Assembly: GCA_017999615.1 (NCBI GenBank)
Contig: JAGNLM010000004.1
Location: 450 to 64,449 of the forward strand
DNA length: 64,000 nucleotides
Direction: 5' to 3'
Source of the DNA: Gammaproteobacteria bacterium
Lineage (GTDB): Bacteria; Pseudomonadota; Gammaproteobacteria; JAABTG01
In this document: piece by piece, positions 55,560-64,000 of the stretch
How the letters are laid out: each line of letters starts with the position of its first letter
How positions within the stretch are numbered: position 1 is the first letter of the stretch
Program-made: the position numbers and the translations under genes
Notes under the pieces: model-generated
The model's database searches: none
What the model saw: the letters and a program-made list of their open reading frames with translations, nothing else
What the model was told of the DNA's origin: nothing

Positions 55560-55566
55560 GCGCCCC

Positions 55567-57477
<1,911 letters not shown>

Positions 57478-57816
57478 GGACGAGGGCCGGCTCCCTTAGC
57501 CCGCTTAGCCCGGCGAAAGCCCGGCGGCTTACCTCCAGAAAAAATGGCCCGGGCGAGCCCGGGCCAAGCCATTGGAGTAAGGAGTCGGAGGTCACTCGCC
57601 CACGGTATCCCGGCGCGATCTCCGCCGCAGACTATAGAGTCGCGGGACGTTGGACCGGGGCGGCCCATTGATCCATTTCGTGTAATTTATGATGGGTCCC
57701 GCGTCCGATTCCTGAGCACGGGGACCGCCGCGCCGGGGACCCCCGCCCACTCGCGCCCGGAGGTCGCCTCGGGGTATGCTCGCGTCCTCACAGCGCCACC
57801 TTCGCGAAGAAAAGAA
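57478..57816. other. Non-coding stretch between selB and tRNA-Sec
   Basis: 339 bases with no plausible gene. It contains a terminator pointing leftward (57539-57566) and a possible -10 box TATGAT (57688-57693) upstream of tRNA-Sec, without a convincing -35 box at the right spacing. Confidence 0.6.
57539..57566 (-). terminator. Leftward intrinsic terminator
   Basis: TGGCCCGGG, loop, CCCGGGCCA (57545-57566), with six A residues on the plus strand before it, i.e. six T after the stem on the minus strand. It would end minus-strand transcripts that run past fdhE and across tRNA-Sec. Confidence 0.75.
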
Positions 57817-57910
57817 GGAAGAGATCGCTCCCGGTGGGGCGGCCGGGCTTCAAACCCGGTAGGGGCCGCAGGCGGTCCCTGGTGGGTTCGACTCCCACTC
57901 TCTTCCGCCA
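57817..57910 (+). tRNA. selC: tRNA-Sec (anticodon TCA)
   Basis: The 94-base sequence folds as tRNA-Sec. It has an eight-base acceptor stem (GGAAGAGA with TCTCTTCC, 57899-57906), discriminator G, and an encoded CCA at 57908-57910. The anticodon stem is CCGGG/CCCGG with loop CTTCAAA, placing TCA at 57850-57852. A long variable arm is present. T arm GTGGG-TTCGACT-CCCAC. It is 339 bases downstream of selB and matches the Sec codon in fdhA. Confidence 0.95.
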
Positions 57911-57948
57911 ACCCCCAAAGGCCCGCCCTCGGGCCAACCCGAAAAAGA

Positions 57949-58743
57949 TCAGAAGCCGAAAAGGTTCGGCGAGATCTTGTGGAACCCCTTCTGCTGGATC
58001 CACAGGTCCAGGGTCATGGTCGCCACGTCCTCGAGCTCCGGCGTGCGGGAGCCTTGCCGGGCGTCGACCATCTTGATGTAGCCCCCGCAAGCCGAGCAGG
58101 CCTGAACCGTCACGACCGAGGGCACACCCTCGGACATGTAGTAGTGCAGCTCGTGGTCGTTCGTGGTACCGCAGGACAGACAGCTCGCCCGGCCGTAATA
58201 CCAGTCCGAGTGGCACACACCGCAGCGGGCGAAGCGCCCGCCTTCGAGGTCGTCCTCGTCCGCCAGATAGGAGACGACCGGGGGAAAGCCGCAGACCGGG
58301 CAGACCGGCTTCAGCCACTGCTGACGGTCATACCCTGAGAACGAGGCCGGGATCACGAGCGCTCCGCCGAGAAAACCCATCAAGGCAAATCGCTCCACCG
58401 GCGGGGCCTGCTTGTCCCGGAGGAACGACTGCACGAGCCGCTCGAGCCCGTCGTCGTCCGTCTCCAGAAGACGCCGGGAGCCTGCCGCAAGCTCGGCGGC
58501 CGGCGCACCCGAGCAGAGATCCAGGAAGGCCCGCAGTGACCCCACGTGCTCCTTCCAGGGGATCTCCGCGACCGGCCTGGCGTCCGGCCTCCCCTCCTGC
58601 ACCATACCGAGTTGACGCTCGAGCACCTGCCCATAGAAATCGAGGATCGACTCGACCTCTGGGTGTTGTTGCTTGAGCGACGGGAGCCGCCCGAGGGCGG
58701 CCCCCGTCTCGGCACGAAACCTCTCGATGCCGTTCAGCTCCAT
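57949..58743 (-). CDS. fdhE: Formate dehydrogenase accessory protein FdhE
   Basis: 264 aa rubredoxin-like assembly protein, needed to make active formate dehydrogenase. Four CxxC pairs: CPVCGF, CGVCHS, CLSCGT and CSACGG, binding iron. SGYDRQQWLKPVCPVCG and ELEDVATMTLDLWIQQKGF are typical. ATG at 58743 lies five bases after fdhC. It is last in the fdhA-B-C-E unit. A short hairpin GGCCCG-AGGG-CGGGCC-TTT follows on the same strand at 57920-57935. Confidence 0.95.
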   Translation of the reverse strand: MELNGIERFRAETGAALGRLPSLKQQHPEVESILDFYGQVLERQLGMVQEGRPDARPVAEIPWKEHVGSLRAFLDLCSGAPAAELAAGSRRLLETDDDGLERLVQSFLRDKQAPPVERFALMGFLGGALVIPASFSGYDRQQWLKPVCPVCGFPPVVSYLADEDDLEGGRFARCGVCHSDWYYGRASCLSCGTTNDHELHYYMSEGVPSVVTVQACSACGGYIKMVDARQGSRTPELEDVATMTLDLWIQQKGFHKISPNLFGF

Positions 58744-58748
58744 GCCGC

Positions 58749-59411
58749 TTACGCCTTCCTGACCATCTCACGGTACCACTTGGGATGGTGGGCCTTCGCC
58801 CAGTCCGCCGTCACCTTGCCCGTCGCCAACGCCGACAGGGTCCCTGGCATGCCCAGGGTGCCCATGTAGATGTGGACGATGAAGAAGGCGCCCGCGGCGA
58901 TGAACATCACCTCGTGCACCACAGTGGCCAGCAGCACCAGGTCACGGACCCCGAAACCGGGCAGCCATGGACCCACCTGCGCGGCGAAGGCGTCCGGGAA
59001 CCACATGGCCAACCCCGAGACGAGGAAGACGATCGTCCCCCAGAACACCGTGACCCAGAAGTACATCTTCTGGCCCGCGTTGTACTTCCGGGTCTCGGGA
59101 AGCTTCTCCTCGTGATTGGTCATGTAGTGGACGATCCCCACCATCCACTTGATGTCGTCCGTGTCGAAGAACATGTCCTTGATGTAGGCGAGGATCATCA
59201 GGAGCCCGAAGACGCTGAAGACGACTCCCGCCCAGGGGTGCAGCCAGCGAGCGAACTCGCCACCCCCCAGGACAGTGAGCAGCCAGTGCATTTTCGGGAA
59301 GGCGATCCCGATACCGGAGAGGAACGCATACAGGAAGCTCACCGCGGTACCGAGGTGGACCAGCCGGTCGAAGGCCGTCAGACGCGTGATCATCACGTTG
59401 GCCATGGTCAT
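58749..59411 (-). CDS. fdhC: Formate dehydrogenase cytochrome b556 (gamma) subunit
   Basis: 220 aa with four membrane helices. The FdnI/FdoI-type family starts RLTAFDRLVHLGTAVSFLYAFLSGIGI, with His residues for two hemes (RWLHPWAG, VHEVMF). It anchors the periplasm-facing FdhAB and passes electrons to quinone. ATG overlaps the fdhB stop (ATGA at 59408-59411). The family is clear; the specific symbol is by analogy. Confidence 0.92.
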   Translation of the reverse strand: MTMANVMITRLTAFDRLVHLGTAVSFLYAFLSGIGIAFPKMHWLLTVLGGGEFARWLHPWAGVVFSVFGLLMILAYIKDMFFDTDDIKWMVGIVHYMTNHEEKLPETRKYNAGQKMYFWVTVFWGTIVFLVSGLAMWFPDAFAAQVGPWLPGFGVRDLVLLATVVHEVMFIAAGAFFIVHIYMGTLGMPGTLSALATGKVTADWAKAHHPKWYREMVRKA

Positions 59412-60307
59412 TCCTCCTTCCCGTGCGATTCAACGGTCTTCGGTCCGGCCGTGACCAGGTGCATGAACATCGCGGCGATCGAGCCGAGAATGGCCGCGCC
59501 ACCGATCCACTTCAACGGCCCCTTCCAGAGGTGGACCAGGGACGAGATGGCCGGGTCTTTCGGCAGGTCGCCGTAGTGCTCGACCTTGTCCCCGTGCGGC
59601 AGGGCGTAGACGTAGCCCGCGCCGCCGACCCCCGCGGAGTCGTAGAGCGCCGCATTGGGGAAGCCCCGATCCTTGAGGCCCGCCACGACCTTGTGGCCCA
59701 GTTCCACCATGTCGGCGCGGGTGCCGAAGTGCAGCGCGTTGGTCGGACAGGCCTTCGCACATGCCGGCGTCATCCCGTTGCCGACCCGGTCCAGGCAGAA
59801 GTTGCACTTGAACGGATGGTCGTTGGCATCGTAGCGGGGGATGTCGAACGGGCATCCCGTCCGGCACATCCCGCAGCCGATGCACTTGGACTGGTCGAAG
59901 TCCACCACGCCGTTGGCGTACTGCACAATCGCGCCCGGCGACGGGCAGGCCGTGAGGCAGCCCGGGTCGTCGCAGTGCATGCACTGACGCTTGGTGATGA
60001 ACCAGGTCCAGCCGCGATCCGTCTCCGCCTCCTGGTACTTCATCAGCATGAACAGGTTGGCGGCGAGGTCCGGTGCCGACTGGTAGCTGAATCCGTTCTC
60101 CCGCAACTCCTCCTCGGTTGCGATGGCCGGGTTGAGGTCGTGCCACTGGATGCACGCGACCTCGCAGGCCTTGCAGCCCGTGCAGGCGGAGATGTCCACG
60201 AGGATCCCCAGCTGCTCCTGCTCCTTGATGTCGAGCACCGGCTCCTTGGTGGCACTCATCCTGCGGATGGCGAGCCCCGTCGTACTGCCGCTGGTCAGGT
60301 AGCTCAT
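59408..60307 (-). CDS. fdhB: Formate dehydrogenase iron-sulfur (beta) subunit
   Basis: 299 aa. Four ferredoxin-type cluster motifs: CTGCKACEVACIQWHD, CMHCDDPGCLTACP, CIGCGMCRTGCPFDIP and CNFCLDRVGNGMTPACAKACPT. A single C-terminal helix (WIGGAAILGSIAAMFMHLV) anchors it in the membrane. ATG overlaps the fdhA stop. It passes electrons from FdhA to FdhC. Confidence 0.95.
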   Translation of the reverse strand: MSYLTSGSTTGLAIRRMSATKEPVLDIKEQEQLGILVDISACTGCKACEVACIQWHDLNPAIATEEELRENGFSYQSAPDLAANLFMLMKYQEAETDRGWTWFITKRQCMHCDDPGCLTACPSPGAIVQYANGVVDFDQSKCIGCGMCRTGCPFDIPRYDANDHPFKCNFCLDRVGNGMTPACAKACPTNALHFGTRADMVELGHKVVAGLKDRGFPNAALYDSAGVGGAGYVYALPHGDKVEHYGDLPKDPAISSLVHLWKGPLKWIGGAAILGSIAAMFMHLVTAGPKTVESHGKEE

Positions 60308-63300
60308 GCCGCACCTCCCGTCGCCTTCTCGACGTTGACGAGGAACCCCTTGTACTCAGGAGTGAGCGCGTTGGGGTCCCAGACGAACGGCGTCAGAAGG
60401 TTCACCAGGCCACCCTTCGCCAGCCCCTGGAAGCCCCAGTGGATGGGAATGCCGACCTGATAGACCGCCTTCCCGTCACAGGTCAGCGGCTTGATGCGTC
60501 GGGTCACCATGGCCAACGCCTCGAGCGAGCCCCGGGCGGAACTGACCCGCACGCGGTCGCCGTTGGCGATTCCCTTCTCCTTCGCAAGCTCCACCGGCAT
60601 CTCGATGAACATGTGCGGGAACGCCCGAGCGGGCCCCTTCATGAACTTCGTGTAGAAGTGGTAGTGCTCGGTGACCCGGTAGGTCAGGGCGACGTACGGG
60701 AACTTGTCCGGCGTTCCGAGGACGTCGTGCTCCGACTTGTAGACCTTCACCACCGGATTGGTCGGGTTCGCCGGATGCAGCGCATTGGCGATGGGCGACT
60801 CGTACGGCTCGTAGTACTCCGGGAACGGGCCCTCGACGAGCGCGGGTGCGAACAGCCGTCCGACGCCCTCCGCGTTCATGATGAACGGCCCCGTCGCGGG
60901 GGGCAGCGTCGGGCCGATGTCGGGCACGTCGTGGCCGACCCAGCTCTTCGTCCCCTCGTTCCACCACAGGTACTTATTCTTGTCGCTCCAGGGCTTGCCG
61001 GAAGCGTCCGCCGAGGCACGGTTGTAGAGGATCCGGCGGTTGGCGGGCCAACTGAAGGCGTAGTTGGGGAACACACCGAGCCCCGAGGGGTCCTCGGTTC
61101 CCACCGCCGCGGAGCGGTTGCCAGAGGGCGGATAGACGCCACCGTAGATCCACATGCCGCAGGAGGTGGTGCCGTCGTCCTTCAGCTGCCCGAAGGTCGA
61201 CAACCGATCACCCTTCTTCACCACGACGTTGCCCTTGTCGTCGACCAGGTTCTCCAGGGCGAATCCGTTCATCTCCTGGAGGATCTCGTCGGCGCTCGGG
61301 CTCTCCGGGTTCTTGTAATTCCAGGTGAGGTTCACGATCGGGTCGGGGAAGGGACCCCCTTCCTTCTGGTACAGGGCCTTCAGGCGCCGGTAGAGCTGCG
61401 AGAAGATCCATTTCTCGTCGCGGCAGTCACCCTGGGCATCCGGCCCCTTGTAGCGCCACTTGATGGTCCGGCCGCTGTTGACGAAGGTGCCGTCCTTCTC
61501 GGCGAAACCGAGGCCGGGCAGCAGGAAGCACTCCGTCTGGATCTTGGCCGGGTCGAGGTCCTTCGAGGTCTTCCAGAAGTACGCCGTGTCGATCGGGAAG
61601 AGATCGACGTTGACCATCCACTTCAGCTTCGACATGCCAATCGCGGACTTGTTCGCGTTCGGGCTGCTGGTCAGGATGTTCGCGCCCAGCACGAACAACC
61701 CGTCCATCTTGCCGTTGTACATGTCGTCCAGGATGGAGTTGTACGCCTTCGGCGTCTCGTACTTCGGCAGGTAGTCGTAGGCGAATTCGTTCTCCTTCGT
61801 CGCCGCCGAGCCCCACCAGGCCTTCATCAGGCTCACGAAGAACTTCGGGGTGTTCCCCCAGTAGTTCATCGAGTTCTCACGGTTCGCCTTGGGGGTGAAC
61901 GCGTCCAGGTACTGCTGCAGCGTCTTGTGCTCCGCTTTCGGCGCCTTCAGGTAGCCGGGCAGCGCCGCGGTGAGCGCGCCGAGGTCGGTCGTCCCCTGCA
62001 CGTTGCCGTGGCCGCGAAGCGCACCGATCTGCCCGCCGGGCACACCGATGTTGCCGAGCAGAAGCTGCAGCACCGCCATGGAGCCGATGAGCTGGGTGCC
62101 GAAGGAGTGCTCCGTCCAGCCCAGCGCGTAGAGGTGGGTCATCGCCTTGTCGGGCGCACCCGTCTCGCCAATCATCTTGGCGACCTCGAGGAACTCCTCC
62201 TTCTTGACGCCGCAGACCCTCTCCACCAGCTCCGGCGTGTAGCGCTCGTAGTGCTTCTTCGTCAACTGGAAGGCGCACCGCGGGTCGCTCAGCGTCGGGT
62301 CCTGCTTCGCCATCTTGTTCTCTTCGACCTCGTAGCCCCAGAGCGACTGGTCGTACTTGCGCGCCTTGGGGTCATAGCCCGAGAACAGTCCGGTGGCAGC
62401 GTCGAAGGAATACGTGTCCTTGACGATGAAGGGTGCGTTGGTGAAGGCCTTCACGTAGGCCTCGTGGTACATCTTGTTCTGGAGGACGTGGTTGATGACG
62501 GCCCCCATGAACACGAGGTCGGACCCGCAGCGGATGGCGACGTGCTTGTCCGCCACCGCAGCGGTGCGGTTCAACCTCGGATCGACCACGACGATCTTCG
62601 CGCCCTTCTTCTGCCGCGCCTTGATCGCCCACTTGAACCCGCAGGGGTGAGCCTCCGCGGGGTTGCCGCCCATGACCAGGATCAGGTCGGCGTTCTGGAT
62701 GTCCATCCAGCCATTCGTCATCGCACCACGACCAAACCGCGGGGCCAGACTGGCCACCGTGGGGGAGTGTCAGATGCGCGCCGGTGTTTCGAGTGGTACC
62801 AGCCCCAGGGCGCGGTTGAGCTTGACGCCCAGGTACCCCTCCTCGTTGCCGGTCTGGCTCCCGATCACGGTCGCCATGTTCACGACGCGGTTGACCGTCT
62901 GACCCTTGTCATCGGTCGCCTGGAAGCCCCGGTCGCGGGTCTCCTTGATCAGCTTCGCGATGCGGTCGAGCGCGAAATCCCAGGTCGTCTCCTCGTACTC
63001 CGAGGAACCGGCCTTGCGGTGCATCGGCTTCGTGACCCGCATGGGGTTGTTGATCTGGTCGATAAGCGAGGCGCCCTTCGGGCAGAGCGTCCCACGGTTG
63101 ACGGGGTCGTCCGGGTTCCCCTCCACGTGGATGGCCCGCGCCTTGGCGTTCATCGACCCATCGGTCTGGGAGTAGACCAGAACGCCGCAGCTCACCGAGC
63201 AGTACACGCAGACGTTCTTCGAAACCTTCGCGGCGCTGACCTTCAGTGCCGGCACCGCTGCCTCGGCCGATCGGGTGTCGAAGCCAAGGGCTCCGGCCCC

Positions 63301-63351
63301 GACCGCCGTACCGGCGGTCAACTTCAGAAAACCTCGCCGTGTCAAATCCAT
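60304..63351 (-). CDS. fdhA: Selenocysteine-containing formate dehydrogenase catalytic (alpha) subunit
   Basis: 1015 aa including Sec, encoded by an in-frame TGA at 62770-62772 (codon 194). The reading frame continues as ARI-U-HSPTVASLAPRFGRGAMTNGW, the canonical formate dehydrogenase site. The start ATG at 63351 has GGGGGAG upstream. The N-terminus MDLTRRGFLKLTAGTAVGAG is a twin-arginine signal. CVYCSVSCGVLVYS binds 4Fe-4S, and the molybdopterin domains follow (ADLILVMGGNPAEAHP). FdhB and FdhC are next in the operon. The enzyme oxidises formate in the periplasm. Standard ORF calling would break it at the TGA. Confidence 0.97.
62740..62772 (-). promoter_or_regulatory. SECIS-like element after the Sec TGA
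   Basis: Right after the TGA the minus strand reads CACTCCCCCACGGT then GGCCAGTCTGGCC. The stem is CGG (62757-62759) with CCG (62740-62742), then a bulged U at 62756, then GGCC/GGCC closing an AGUCU loop with GU. A three-pair stem, bulged U and GU loop is the pattern of the E. coli fdhF SECIS that SelB binds. Confidence 0.75.
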
Positions 63352-63481
63352 CGAGTGCTCCCCCTGTCGGGTTGCCCTGCTTCCTGGCCGACCCAAGCGT
63401 CGGCCGTTGACTCCCCGGTCCCGGCCCGTCCCCACAGCGAGGTCCGGTCCGATTCCCGGGGGGACACCAGAGTTTACGTGG

Positions 63482-63511
63482 ATCTATTTCTGATGAAATG
63501 CGTTGGGTCAA
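63482..63511 (-). promoter_or_regulatory. Possible fdhA promoter
   Basis: On the minus strand TTGACC (63506-63511) and ATAGAT (63482-63487) are 18 bases apart, in the AT-richest part of the gap. The leader would be about 125 bases. The match to consensus is modest. Confidence 0.35.
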
Positions 63512-63540
63512 TTCCACCCACCGCCTCATGCGCATCATGC

Positions 63541-63558
63541 ATATCCCGTGAGGGATAT
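63541..63558. promoter_or_regulatory. 18-base perfect inverted repeat upstream of fdhA
   Basis: ATATCCCGTGAGGGATAT is a perfect 7-4-7 inverted repeat between the fdhA promoter region and the terminator of the neighbouring gene. It may be an operator or an activator site for the fdh operon; no regulator is indicated. Confidence 0.4.
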
Positions 63559-63593
63559 CCCGGCTAAACATTGGGGGCACTCCGGGGGACCTC

Positions 63594-63630
63594 AAAAAAG
63601 CGGCCGGCCACGGAAACCGCGGCCGGCCGT
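63594..63630 (-). terminator. Intrinsic terminator of the heptad-repeat protein gene
   Basis: On the minus strand the stem CGGCCGGCC with inner CGG/CCG (63601-63629) runs into a T6 tract (complement of A6 at 63594-63599). It lies 80 bases after the stop at 63710. Confidence 0.85.
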
Positions 63631-63709
63631 TTCTCTCAGAGCGGTCGCATCCCCCCGGGGAGCGGACGGCCGAGACCCGGCCGCACCACCCTGCCCGGCG
63701 GGGCAGAAT

Positions 63710-64000
63710 CTAGCGGAACGGGGTCATGATGCTCTCGGGACGAGTGAACTTGTTGATGTCGAAGGCCATCTGATTCATCGTCCCGGTCATCACGCCGATC
63801 GACCCGTTCATCGTCGCCATCGAGCCGTTCATCTGGTTCATGGCCTTCGTCATGTTCCCGATGTTGCCGGTCATGGCGCCGATGTTCTCGTTCAGGGCGT
63901 GCATGTCCTTGCTCATGCTGCCGATGTTGGAGGCGATGTAGTCCATGCCCCCGCGCATCGCGTTCAGGTCACCCCCCATCGCCGCCTGCCCATCCACCAT
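63710..64000 (-). CDS. Met-rich heptad-repeat (coiled-coil) protein, 5' end outside window
   Basis: At least 96 C-terminal residues. They are almost pure heptads: MDYIASN-IGSMSKD-MHALNEN-IGAMTGN-IGNMTKA-MNQMNGS and on, with I/M at position 1 and M at 4. This forms a long coiled coil. It ends INKFTRPESIMTPFR. A Met at 64000 could be a start but the frame is open to the edge, so the true start is unseen. No family recognised. Similar Met-rich heptads occur in proteins of unknown role in other Proteobacteria. Confidence 0.72.
   Translation of the reverse strand: MVDGQAAMGGDLNAMRGGMDYIASNIGSMSKDMHALNENIGAMTGNIGNMTKAMNQMNGSMATMNGSIGVMTGTMNQMAFDINKFTRPESIMTPFR

Larger units (their letters stand above)
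63352..63709. other. Non-coding stretch upstream of fdhA
   Basis: 358 bases between fdhA and the next minus-strand gene. It holds a possible fdhA promoter, an 18-base inverted repeat and the terminator of the gene at 63710-64000. No tRNA or further ORF seen. Confidence 0.7.

Overview
The window is very GC-rich and densely packed. It looks like the chromosome of a Gammaproteobacterium, probably Chromatiales-like. The main evidence is the conserved block leuD-leuB-asd-fimV-truA-trpF-trpB-trpA-accD-folC-dedD-cvpA-purF, together with pepN, dusA and a lexA-imuA-imuB-dnaE2 operon. Genus cannot be decided from sequence alone.

Layout. (1) 1-1846: end of a secreted Cys-rich, Pro/Ala-repeat protein, a SlyD-type FKBP isomerase and a PrxQ/Bcp peroxiredoxin. 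(2) About 2060-20885: an accessory lipid island that I read as a bacterial sphingolipid (ceramide) locus. It has a serine palmitoyltransferase-like enzyme (11011-12219), a GNAT-fold bCerS-like protein (3725-4843), a CerR-like reductase (18098-19108), an atypical ACP (17757-18008) and a fatty acyl-AMP/ACP ligase (19074-20885). It also has a ceramide/diacylglycerol kinase-like enzyme (15503-16510), a Tam41-like cytidylyltransferase (14521-15531) and a CDP-alcohol phosphotransferase with an extra N-terminal domain (16526-17755). An LptF/LptG-like permease pair and an exporter-type ABC protein are included, plus two small nucleotidyltransferases, a metallophosphatase and a HIT protein. A more AT-rich glycosyltransferase/methyltransferase/P-loop insert sits inside it. 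The inferred logic is acyl activation, long-chain base synthesis, N-acylation, reduction, phosphorylation, then activation to a CDP-lipid and addition of a polar head, followed by export. The CDP-ceramide step is the most novel proposal.

(3) 21098-37012: housekeeping genes on the minus strand: a glycerate 2-kinase interrupted by one in-frame TAG, then purF, cvpA, dedD, folC, accD, trpA, trpB, trpF, truA, fimV, asd, leuB and leuD. Most junctions overlap by a few bases (ATGA, GTGA or TGATG), so translation is probably coupled. (4) 37145-39714: queG, dapD and a small lipoprotein. (5) 39792-45739: the SOS mutagenesis operon lexA-imuA-imuB-dnaE2 under a perfect LexA box. Next to it is a candidate small RNA with a strong terminator and a CsrA/RsmA-type hairpin. 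(6) 45992-49723: dusA and pepN.

(7) 49746-63351: a selenium and formate module: mobB, mobA, a DUF3343 protein, a class-V aminotransferase (cysteine desulfurase/selenocysteine lyase type), a TusA-like protein and a YedE transporter, then divergent selA-selB and tRNA-Sec. On the other strand lies fdhA(Sec)-fdhB-fdhC-fdhE. fdhA has an in-frame TGA followed by a SECIS-like hairpin. Together these make the molybdenum cofactor, supply selenium, charge and decode Sec, and use it in a membrane-bound, Tat-exported formate dehydrogenase. selD is not in the window. (8) 63710-64000: end of a Met-rich heptad-repeat protein running off the right edge.
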